Of a DNA stretch of 5,108 nt, positions 1 through 5,108 are shown in pieces. The DNA comes from CAYVMN01 sp964452575. Its GTDB lineage: Bacteria; Desulfobacterota; DSM-4660; Desulfatiglandales; Desulfatiglandaceae. Location: contig CAYVMN010000257.1 of assembly GCA_964452575.1 (NCBI GenBank), positions 1-5,108 on the forward strand, given 5' to 3'. Numbering within the stretch: position 1 is the first letter of the stretch; each line of letters begins with the position of its first letter. The notes beneath the pieces were generated by a model. The model saw nothing but the letters and a program-made list of their open reading frames with translations, searched no databases and was not told where the DNA came from. Position numbers and translations under genes: made by a program.

Positions 1-36
1 TTTACGTCCTTTGGAAAAAAGACCCTCACGGTCCTC

Positions 37-51
37 CCTCCGGGCCGGAGG
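37..51. terminator. GC-rich palindrome, possible weak terminator
   Basis: CCTCCGG and CCGGAGG flank a single G, forming a compact GC-rich inverted repeat. It folds best as a 6-bp stem with a 3-base loop. It is followed by CTGCCTTTCTTTC, a pyrimidine-rich but interrupted T tract. This could end transcription of a gene lying to the left. The poor T run and the chance that it lies inside the tail of an open frame ending at 74 keep confidence low. Confidence 0.3.
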
Positions 52-78
52 CTGCCTTTCTTTCAAAACGCTAAAGTG

Positions 79-91
79 TTAAAGTCTTTAA
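79..91. promoter_or_regulatory. AT-rich dyad upstream of operon, possible operator
   Basis: TTAAAGTCTTTAA is a perfect 13-base palindrome (6-base arms around a central T) lying 42 bases before the first start codon. The six-base unit TAAAGT also occurs twice in tandem, at 72-77 and 80-85. The position suits a regulator site or part of a promoter region. No regulator gene is in the window, so this is a structural observation with a guessed role. Confidence 0.25.
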
Positions 92-133
92 GCCCAACAG
101 GCATTGGTCGGGTAAGAGACGAGGAGGACTCTC

Positions 134-1060
134 ATGAGAGGGAAGGAAATCAATCGCGTAGGGATCGTTGGTGCCGGGACCATGGGGTCAAGGATTGCCT
201 TTCAATGTGCATTTTGTGGCAAGGAGGTCCATCTATTCGATATCTTACCACAGGCCCTGGAGCAGGCTGTGAGGTCGGTCAAGGGGTGGCTAGAGGAGAG
301 GGCGGCTCCTGGACAGGCAGAGTCGGCTATCTCCCGTTTAAGGCCTTGCAGCAGTCTCGGTGATTGCCTGGGCAGCGTTGACATGGTCATAGAATCAGTC
401 CCTGAGGACCTGGAGATTAAGAGCCAGGTGTTTGGGGAAATCGACCGGGTGGCACCTCCCCACACCCTTATCGGAACAAACAGCTCCTCCCTCCTCTCGT
501 CTCGCCTGGCAGATGCCACGACCCGTCCGGATAAGGTCTTTAACATCAATTTCAACGACCCCCTGAATAACGAACTGCTGGTGGAAGTGATGGGACACCC
601 AAGGACGGCCGAGACGACCATTGCGGCCGCCGAGGAGTTCGTACGCTCCATCAAGCTGGTCCCTATAATCACCAAAAGGGAGATCATGGGTTTTGCCTTT
701 AACCGGATCTGGCGGGCCATCAAGAAGGAGTCGTTACACGTGGTCGCCAATGGGTATGCAGACTTTGAAGACATAGACCGGGCCTGGATGTTATCATTTG
801 GTGTGCCGCGGGGCCCCTTTGGACGGATGGATGAGATAGGGCTTGACGTTATTCACCACATTGAGATGCAATATTACCTGGAAAGCGGTGATGAGAGCGA
901 CGAACCCCCCGAGTTCTTGCATCACATGATTGATCAAGGGCGGTTGGGGGTGAAAAGCGGAAAAGGGTTCTATAACTACCCTGATCCAGAGTATAAGCGG
1001 CCGGGCTGGTTGAGGAAGGAATCGCCCTGGAGCCCTCGGCAGACCATTAGGCTAATCTGA
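134..1060 (+). CDS. 3-hydroxyacyl-CoA dehydrogenase family protein with Asn at the catalytic His position
   Basis: This is a cytoplasmic NAD-dependent 3-hydroxy acid or 3-hydroxyacyl-CoA dehydrogenase, 308 residues, close to the usual length of short HAD and carnitine-dehydrogenase proteins. The Rossmann domain has GAGTMG at residues 13-18. Asp36 ends the second beta strand, which favours NAD over NADP. The NSSSL motif (116-120) carries the substrate serine, and LVEV (149-152) supplies the dyad Glu151. The C-terminal helical domain starts at GFAFNRI (186-192), with the conserved Asn190, and ends with the typical LGVKSGKGFYNY. The family HFxNP motif reads NFNDP at 139-143, so the catalytic His is Asn139 (codon AAT, one base from CAT). 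The ATG at 134 has GAGGAGG six bases upstream. It is the first gene of the operon, 27 bases before BKACE. By analogy with carnitine catabolism it may make the keto acid that BKACE cleaves. Family is confident; substrate and activity are not. Confidence 0.88.
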   Translation: MRGKEINRVGIVGAGTMGSRIAFQCAFCGKEVHLFDILPQALEQAVRSVKGWLEERAAPGQAESAISRLRPCSSLGDCLGSVDMVIESVPEDLEIKSQVFGEIDRVAPPHTLIGTNSSSLLSSRLADATTRPDKVFNINFNDPLNNELLVEVMGHPRTAETTIAAAEEFVRSIKLVPIITKREIMGFAFNRIWRAIKKESLHVVANGYADFEDIDRAWMLSFGVPRGPFGRMDEIGLDVIHHIEMQYYLESGDESDEPPEFLHHMIDQGRLGVKSGKGFYNYPDPEYKRPGWLRKESPWSPRQTIRLI

Positions 1061-1087
1061 AATTGTAGGAAATGAATGGAGAGAACA

Positions 1088-2032
1088 ATGAATGAGAAGT
1101 GTATCATTACAGCAGCCGTTACCGGAGGGGACACTGTCCCGTCACAATCTCCCTACATTCCCATAACGCCCAAGGAAATTGCCGACGAGGCGGTAAGGTG
1201 CGCAGAGGCCGGGGCTGCAGTCGTTCATATCCACGCAAGGGATCCTGAGACAGGTGAACCCAGCTCGAGGATCGAGTTGTTTGAGGAAATCCTGACCTCC
1301 ATAAAAGAGAGGAGCGAGGTGGTCATATGTCCCACCACAGGTGGAAACGCTGCAATGAGCCTTGAGGAAAGGCTCAGGCTGATTCCCAAATTCAAACCGG
1401 AAATGGCGACATTCAACATGGGGACCATGAATTATCCGGCCCATTTTATCCTTGAATCCTATGACAGGAGAGGCAAGACCTTCAAATATGACTGGGAGCG
1501 CCCCTATCTGGAGTCCACAAAGGGTGCGGTATTCAGGAATACGTTCGAGGACCTTGAATACATCATCGGATTGATGAAGGAAAACGAGGTAAAACCAGAG
1601 TGTGAGATCTATGACCTTGGGATGATCTATAATACGGCCTATCTGGTGAAGAAAGAGATATTGCAGGGGCCGTTGCAGATCCAGTTCGTACTGGGTATCT
1701 TGGGCGGGGTAGCGGCCGAGCCTGGAGTCCTCCAGTATTTGAAAGGGGTTGCAGACGAACAGTTCGGCAAAGACCGATATACCTGGTCAATAATCGGGGC
1801 CGGGTACCCTCAGGAGTTCCATTTGGCAGCCCTTTCCATCATCATGGGCGGAAACGTCCGCGTGGGAATGGAAGACAACCTTCGAGTCGAAAGGGGTACG
1901 TATGCCAAGAGCAATGCTGAGCTGGTTGAGAAGACGGTAAAAATCATGCGGCTGTTGGACCGAGAGCCCGCAACTCCGGAAGATACTCGAAATATCCTGG
2001 GTTTGAAGGGGAAGGAAAAGGTCAACTTCTAA
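1088..2032 (+). CDS. Beta-keto acid cleavage enzyme (BKACE, Kce/DUF849 family)
   Basis: BKACE enzymes are zinc-dependent TIM-barrel proteins. They react a beta-keto acid with acetyl-CoA to give acetoacetate and a new CoA ester; the founding member, Kce, acts on 3-keto-5-aminohexanoate in lysine fermentation. Counting from the ATG at 1088 (314 residues), the N-terminal strand ITAAVTGGDT is followed by HIHARDP with metal ligands His47 and His49. CPTTGG lies at 81-86, NMGTMNY at 110-116, and GNVRVGMEDN at 255-264 with Arg258, Glu262 and Asp263, matching Kce Arg226, Glu230 and Asp231. Asp15 stands where Kce has Glu14, as I recall also for carnitine-type members with GAGDT. An ATG at 1076 is in frame. 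I prefer 1088 because GGAG sits six bases before it and the numbering then agrees with Kce to within one residue at the first zinc ligands. Family assignment is firm; the keto acid is unknown. Confidence 0.9.
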   Translation: MNEKCIITAAVTGGDTVPSQSPYIPITPKEIADEAVRCAEAGAAVVHIHARDPETGEPSSRIELFEEILTSIKERSEVVICPTTGGNAAMSLEERLRLIPKFKPEMATFNMGTMNYPAHFILESYDRRGKTFKYDWERPYLESTKGAVFRNTFEDLEYIIGLMKENEVKPECEIYDLGMIYNTAYLVKKEILQGPLQIQFVLGILGGVAAEPGVLQYLKGVADEQFGKDRYTWSIIGAGYPQEFHLAALSIIMGGNVRVGMEDNLRVERGTYAKSNAELVEKTVKIMRLLDREPATPEDTRNILGLKGKEKVNF

Positions 2033-2047
2033 ACCTCTTTGGTTGAT

Positions 2048-2053
2048 AGGGAG
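2048..2053 (+). promoter_or_regulatory. Ribosome binding site fixing the pxpA start
   Basis: AGGGAG lies seven bases before the ATG at 2061. It supports that start over the in-frame TTG at 2043, which would add six residues not expected for the family and has no good site in front of it. Confidence 0.6.
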
Positions 2054-2060
2054 CAGGGTC

Positions 2061-2831
2061 ATGGCCATTGAAATGGATTTACACTGCGACATGGGAGAGA
2101 GCTTCGGTATTTACAGGATCGGTAATGACGAGGAAATGATGAGGTATGTCACCTCGATCAGCGTGGGATGCGGTTTTCACGCGGGAGACCCCCATGTCAT
2201 GAGAAAAACAGTGGCCCTTGCCAAACAATATGGCGTGGCTGTTGGGGCACATCCCGGATACCCGGACCTCATGGGCTTTGGCAGGAGAAAGATGCAGGTA
2301 ACTCCTGATGAGGCCAGGGACTACATCCTTTATCAGGTCGGGGCGCTAAAGGCCTTTTGTGATGCAGCCGGCATCGGGCTTCAGCATGTTAAGCCCCACG
2401 GGGAATTCTACCAGATGCTTTGGACAGACGAGAAGTTGACGGCCGGTGTCTTAGAGGCCGTGCGAGAGATCAAACCCGAACCCATATTCCTGGCACTCTA
2501 CAACACCATACCTTACGATATGGCCCAATCCATGGGTATGCGTGTGGCAGGGGAACTCTATGCGGACCTGGATTATTATCCTGACGGAACAACCTTCATC
2601 AAGAAGGTGCATGGGGAGATCGATCCCAAGGCTACGGTTGAAAAGGTCCTTAAGATGGTTATGGAAAATAGGGTCGTAGCATCCGACGGAACAGAGATTG
2701 AGGTCAAGGGGAAAAGCATCTGCTTTCACGGGGACAATCCCAGGGCACCGGAAATCGCTCAAACCGTCAAAGACGAGTTGGTCAAAAAGGGGGTAAAAAT
2801 CGTTCCCCTTGGCCATCAGTCGTATACATGA
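2061..2831 (+). CDS. pxpA: 5-oxoprolinase-type subunit A, LamB/YcsF family (divergent)
   Basis: PxpA works with PxpB and PxpC in the cytoplasm to hydrolyse 5-oxoproline to glutamate at the cost of ATP; relatives may act on other lactams or amides. The protein has 256 residues, the normal length. It keeps the family landmarks: CDMGESFG at 9-16, CGFHAGDP at 37-44, GAHPGYPDL at 62-70 followed by GFGRR, YQVGAL at 91-96, VKPHG at 110-114 and the C-terminal FHGDNP at 222-227. The catalytic-type His and Asp residues are therefore present. Three usually conserved asparagines are not: LNCD reads LHCD (His8), SAN reads SIS (Ser34), and KPHGALYN reads KPHGEFYQ (Glu115, Gln118). FADR reads YADL (Leu170), a change I recall in a known sub-clade. 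It starts 28 bases after BKACE. The family is clear; the substrate may differ from 5-oxoproline. Confidence 0.9.
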   Translation: MAIEMDLHCDMGESFGIYRIGNDEEMMRYVTSISVGCGFHAGDPHVMRKTVALAKQYGVAVGAHPGYPDLMGFGRRKMQVTPDEARDYILYQVGALKAFCDAAGIGLQHVKPHGEFYQMLWTDEKLTAGVLEAVREIKPEPIFLALYNTIPYDMAQSMGMRVAGELYADLDYYPDGTTFIKKVHGEIDPKATVEKVLKMVMENRVVASDGTEIEVKGKSICFHGDNPRAPEIAQTVKDELVKKGVKIVPLGHQSYT

Positions 2832-2944
2832 ACTCCGTTAAATGAGTGGTTGAATAGTTGAGTCGTGCAATAACAGGCTATTTCAGGGAGGTTCAATAGC
2901 TTCTTGGACCATGGGGGTGCTCTCGGTATGAAAGGAGATCGTTA
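2832..2944. other. Intergenic gap between pxpA and pxpB
   Basis: This 113-base gap is much larger than the other spacings in the operon. It contains two near-identical ten-base words, GGTTGAATAG (2848-2857) and GGTTCAATAG (2890-2899), 42 bases apart, and an AGGAG ribosome site at 2933-2937 for the next gene. A six-codon frame at 2911-2931 is too short to support. I see no clear terminator hairpin. A second promoter or an mRNA processing site is possible but not shown. Confidence 0.4.
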
Positions 2945-3709
2945 ATGATCTACGAGACTCCGCGTTACCTTTACTCCGGGGACCAGTATCTGACGGTTGA
3001 GATCGGGGATGAGATGACCTTGAGGGCCAATTTTCGGGTAATTGGGCTCGATCGGGCCATCCATGAGGCTCGTATCAAAGGTCTTATTGAGACGTTTCCG
3101 GGGTGGAGGTCTGTTCTCGTCTCATATGACTCCCTGGAGATCTATACGGAAGACCTTATCTCGGAGATCAAGCGGGTAGCGGAGCAGATTCCAGATATCA
3201 AAGAGGTGCCCTCCCGGCTCATCGAACTTCCTGTCAGATACAAGGGGAGGTGGGGGCCAGACATTGAGTTCATCGCCAAAGAGAACAATATCTCGGTAGA
3301 TGAGGTGGTCAGGATACACTCCGAGACGATTCACTGGGTGGGAATGGTAGGGTTCACGCCGGGATCGCCTCAGCTTATGCAGCTCAATCCCCCCCTTCTT
3401 CTCTCCGTTCGAAAGTACCTCTCGCCTAGGATCTGTACACCTCAGGGGACCGTTGCCCTGGGCGGAAGCATTACGGCCATCTACCCTGTGGTCAGCCCTG
3501 GAGGATATCAGATGATGGGACTCACCCCGGTCCCGATCTACGACCGGTTTCAGAGTCTAGACGTGTTTGAGCGCTCTCCGGTGCTGCTTCGAATCGGGGA
3601 CAGGGTCAAGTTTGTGAGGGTGGACGACGAGGAGTTTGATTATATCCGCCAGCAGGTTTGGGAGTGCAGCTACAAATACACGATCAGAGAAGAAACCTTT
3701 TCCCTATAG
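2945..3709 (+). CDS. pxpB: 5-oxoprolinase-type subunit B, KipI-like carboxyltransferase domain 1
   Basis: PxpB pairs with PxpC in a complex resembling the allophanate hydrolase / carboxyltransferase fold, and with PxpA it forms the ATP-dependent 5-oxoprolinase. The 254-residue protein has an N-terminal alpha/beta domain (roughly 1-90), then the cyclophilin-like catalytic half. That half shows LPVRYKGRWGPD at 95-106, the conserved His125 in RIHS, GFTPGSPQL at 136-144, GTVALGGS at 168-175, IYPVVSPGG at 179-187 and the GDRVKF strand at 218-223. The usual GFxPGFPYL loop has Ser141 and Gln143 in place of Phe and Tyr, a non-conservative change near the expected active site. A C-terminal extension of about 30 residues follows the last strand. 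The ATG at 2945 has AGGAG seven bases upstream, and an in-frame TAG at 2897-2899 limits any longer start. Its stop codon lies inside the ribosome site of pxpC, so the two are probably translationally coupled. Confidence 0.9.
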   Translation: MIYETPRYLYSGDQYLTVEIGDEMTLRANFRVIGLDRAIHEARIKGLIETFPGWRSVLVSYDSLEIYTEDLISEIKRVAEQIPDIKEVPSRLIELPVRYKGRWGPDIEFIAKENNISVDEVVRIHSETIHWVGMVGFTPGSPQLMQLNPPLLLSVRKYLSPRICTPQGTVALGGSITAIYPVVSPGGYQMMGLTPVPIYDRFQSLDVFERSPVLLRIGDRVKFVRVDDEEFDYIRQQVWECSYKYTIREETFSL

Positions 3710-3713
3710 GAGG
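3707..3713 (+). promoter_or_regulatory. Ribosome binding site of pxpC overlapping the pxpB stop
   Basis: TAGGAGG contains the pxpB stop codon (TAG) and a strong Shine-Dalgarno sequence five bases before the GTG at 3719. This decides the GTG start and implies that ribosomes finishing pxpB can restart on pxpC, matching the fixed pairing of the two subunits. Confidence 0.7.
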
Positions 3714-3718
3714 CTTCG

Positions 3719-4705
3719 GTGGGACAGCCGACCTTTGAAGTGATAGAGCCCGGTGTATTCACAACGATTCAGGATCTGGGCAGGAGGGGCTATTTTGCCA
3801 GCGGAATTCCTCCCTCAGGGGCCATGGACCGCTTTGCCCTCAGGATGGGGAATTTACTGGTCCAAAATCCCCAGGAGGAGGCCGGGATCGAGATGACGGC
3901 CATCGGCCTCAAGGTCAGGATCCTTGATGAGGCGGTTATTGCCCTCACCGGCGCCGAGTTTGATGCCCGAATTAATGGAGGCCCTGTGCCCGACTGGCAG
4001 ACCCTGCATGTGGGTCCCGGTGATATCCTTTCATTGGGAAGATACAAGAGAGGGTGGCGTTGTTACCTCTCCGTGGCAGGTGGGATTGACGTGCCGCCTG
4101 TGCTGGGATCCAAGTCCACTTACACACTCGGGGGCCTGGGAGGTCTTAGGGGTCGAGTGTTGAAGAAAGGCGACGTGCTGGAAATAGGTATCCCGAGAGT
4201 GCCTTTAGAATCATTGAAGGGCAGAAGGGTGAAGGATTCCGTCCTGCCGGCCCCTGGGGACGAGAAGGAATTGCGTGTGGTCCTTGGGCCCCAGGATGAC
4301 CATGTGAAGGAGGAAAGCATTGAGGTGTTTCTGGAGTGCCCCTACAGGGTCTCCCACAATTCAAACCGCGTGGGGTATCGATTTGAAGGGCCTCAGCTCT
4401 TTTTCAAGGAGCGGGAACGCTCCCGGGATGCCGGGTCTGATCCCTCCAACATCGTGGATGACGGAAACGCCATAGGCGCCATCCAGATCCCTGGGGGCAC
4501 GGAACCCATATGTCTCGGGCCGGACGGCGTGACCATGGGAGGCTATGTCAAGATCGCCTGCCTGATTACCGCGGATATGGACAGGATGGCCCAGCTGGCC
4601 CTGAGAGAGCAGATAAGGTTTCGGGGTGTTAAGGTGGATGAGGCCCACTATATCTTGAAGGAGTCAATAACGAGTGTAAATGAGGAAAATATTGTAAAAG
4701 TATAA
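3719..4705 (+). CDS. pxpC: 5-oxoprolinase-type subunit C, KipA-like carboxyltransferase domain 2
   Basis: PxpC is the partner of PxpB in the cytoplasmic ATP-dependent 5-oxoprolinase complex and is related to the C-terminal carboxyltransferase-like part of urea amidolyase. The protein has 328 residues, normal for the family. Landmarks in order: TTIQDLGRRGY at 15-25, GIPPSGAMDRFALR at 29-42, ALTGAEF at 75-81, YLSVAGGID at 116-124 followed by LGSKST (129-134), RVGYRFEGP at 217-225, and GAIQIPGG at 253-260 with PDGVTMGGYVKIA (268-280). The consensus near the end is usually DxxTTGGYP; here TMGGYV replaces TTGGYP. A short tail beyond residue 305 is not part of the conserved domain. Translation begins at GTG, supported by a strong ribosome site, nine bases after pxpB ends. 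It is the last gene of the operon and is followed within ten bases by a terminator hairpin. Family assignment is firm; the substrate is uncertain, as for PxpA. Confidence 0.92.
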   Translation: MGQPTFEVIEPGVFTTIQDLGRRGYFASGIPPSGAMDRFALRMGNLLVQNPQEEAGIEMTAIGLKVRILDEAVIALTGAEFDARINGGPVPDWQTLHVGPGDILSLGRYKRGWRCYLSVAGGIDVPPVLGSKSTYTLGGLGGLRGRVLKKGDVLEIGIPRVPLESLKGRRVKDSVLPAPGDEKELRVVLGPQDDHVKEESIEVFLECPYRVSHNSNRVGYRFEGPQLFFKERERSRDAGSDPSNIVDDGNAIGAIQIPGGTEPICLGPDGVTMGGYVKIACLITADMDRMAQLALREQIRFRGVKVDEAHYILKESITSVNEENIVKV

Positions 4706-4714
4706 ACCTTAATG

Positions 4715-4747
4715 GAAATACCCGCAGACAGCTGCTGCGGGTATTTC
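4715..4747. terminator. Hairpin terminator between convergent genes
   Basis: A perfect 13-bp stem (4715-4727 with 4735-4747; core CCCGCAG/CTGCGGG, A/T-rich base) closes a seven-base loop. It sits between the pxpC stop (4703-4705) and the stop of the leftward gene (4759-4761). The AAA and TTT runs at the stem base lie on both sides, so it can serve both strands, although no long U tract follows in either direction. This is a clear end point for the operon. Confidence 0.85.
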
Positions 4748-4758
4748 GTTAGGTCTCT

Positions 4759-5108
4759 TTAGTAACCCAATTCCTTACATGAAAGGTTGTACTCTGGGGT
4801 CATTCCAACTGTGCCTACGTGCTCAAAGATGTCATACTTCTTTTTGATATCTTTAAGCTTTTTGCCCTTCACTATAAACCAGTTTTGGATTGCCCTCCTG
4901 TCGCATGGTCTCCAGTATGCCTCCCCCTTACCATAATTAAACTTGTGGTCGGGGCTGGTCAAGGCCGCGACCATTTTGGCCGGGTCGAGTGAACCCACCT
5001 TGTTTGCCGCCCACGCGAACTCATTGAGGCCAGTGTAAGTGGTGTAGGTGTAAGAGTCAGGTGGCTTTCCGTATTCATCCCAGGCGGCCTTGACAAATTT
5101 TTTCGTGA
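4759..5108 (-). CDS. Branched-chain amino acid-type ABC transporter substrate-binding protein, C-terminal part
   Basis: The leftward frame is open from the right edge to a TAA at 4759-4761, giving the last 115 full codons of a longer gene. It looks like the C-terminus of a type I periplasmic binding protein (Peripla_BP_6, LivK-like), which captures amino acids or related small acids outside the inner membrane and hands them to an ABC permease. Typical traits are an aromatic segment (YGKPPDSYTYTTYTGLNEFA) that leads into a helix with AANKVGSLDPAKMVAAL. After it comes a two-domain closing strand with the RPCDRRAIQ segment (usually RxxDxQ) and then a terminal strand. Two cysteines, in RPCD and NLSCK, could form a disulfide in the periplasm. 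A GTG at 4996-4998 is not the start, since homologous sequence continues upstream. The N-terminus and signal peptide lie outside the window. The gene converges on the pxp operon; a role in importing its substrate is possible but unproven. Confidence 0.8.
   Translation of the reverse strand, partial: TKKFVKAAWDEYGKPPDSYTYTTYTGLNEFAWAANKVGSLDPAKMVAALTSPDHKFNYGKGEAYWRPCDRRAIQNWFIVKGKKLKDIKKKYDIFEHVGTVGMTPEYNLSCKELGY

Larger units (their letters stand above)
1..133. other. Upstream region, no assignable gene
   Basis: No complete gene is visible here. One frame is open from the left edge to a TAA at 72-74 and would end a protein with a hydrophilic tail (…FLSKR). A second frame runs to a TAA at 80-82. 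Either could be the C-terminus of an upstream gene, but neither is long enough to recognise. The stretch also contains a GC-rich palindrome (37-51) and an AT-rich dyad (79-91), listed separately. I see no convincing sigma-70 or sigma-54 promoter, so the operon's promoter may lie here or further upstream. Confidence 0.4.

Noticed and set aside
76..363. Rightward open frame overlapping the start of the dehydrogenase
   Set aside because: It runs in a different frame from the gene with the GAGTMG motif, begins at a TTG-type start without a ribosome site, and has a composition typical of a shadow frame.
202..774. Long leftward open frame (190 codons) opposite the dehydrogenase
   Set aside because: It is antisense to a gene with clear family motifs, resembles no family I recognise, and has no separate support.
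2043..2060. TTG start extending pxpA by six residues
   Set aside because: No good ribosome site precedes it, and the ATG at 2061 has AGGGAG at proper spacing and matches the family N-terminus.
2911..2931. Six-codon ATG frame between pxpA and pxpB
   Set aside because: Too short, with no ribosome site and no sign of a leader-peptide attenuator.
4759..4998. GTG at 4996-4998 as the start of a small 79-residue protein
   Set aside because: The same frame continues upstream to the window edge with sequence typical of a binding-protein C-terminal domain, so this is an internal codon.
1..5108. CRISPR arrays, tRNA or rRNA genes, insertion sequences
   Set aside because: I found no regular spaced repeats, no tRNA-like or rRNA-like segments, no transposase motifs and no terminal inverted repeats.

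Overview
The window holds one five-gene, rightward gene block (134-4705) that reads as a catabolic operon. It is followed by a strong hairpin terminator and the 3' end of a leftward gene for a periplasmic solute-binding protein, which runs off the right edge. In order the genes are: an NAD-dependent 3-hydroxyacyl-CoA dehydrogenase-type enzyme; a beta-keto acid cleavage enzyme (BKACE, the DUF849/Kce family); and the three subunits of a 5-oxoprolinase-type ATP-dependent amidohydrolase, PxpA (LamB/YcsF), PxpB (KipI-like) and PxpC (KipA-like). The first 133 bases hold no recognisable gene, only an unidentified possible reading-frame tail, a GC-rich palindrome and an AT-rich dyad.

The sequence suggests an environmental bacterium of moderate GC content with purine-rich Shine-Dalgarno sites (AGGAG, GGAGG) and frequent AGG/AGA arginine codons. 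The combination of BKACE, an HAD-type dehydrogenase, divergent PxpABC and a Liv-type binding protein is what I would expect in an anaerobic or Desulfobacterota-like metabolic generalist. That assignment is an impression, not a proof.

The first two genes resemble the pair used in carnitine breakdown. There, a dehydrogenase of the 3-hydroxyacyl-CoA dehydrogenase superfamily oxidises a free 3-hydroxy acid to the 3-keto acid, and a BKACE then condenses it with acetyl-CoA to give acetoacetate plus a shorter CoA ester. Placed beside an ATP-dependent lactam-opening enzyme, the simplest model is a pathway in which PxpABC opens a cyclic amide, the dehydrogenase oxidises the resulting hydroxy acid, and BKACE cleaves the keto acid. 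The substrate is unknown.

Several of these proteins differ from their families at normally well-kept positions. The dehydrogenase has Asn at the place of the catalytic His (residue 139). PxpA has lost three normally conserved asparagines. PxpB has an altered GFxPGFPYL loop. Together these suggest that the operon acts on something other than the textbook substrates, and this is the main point of interest in the window.
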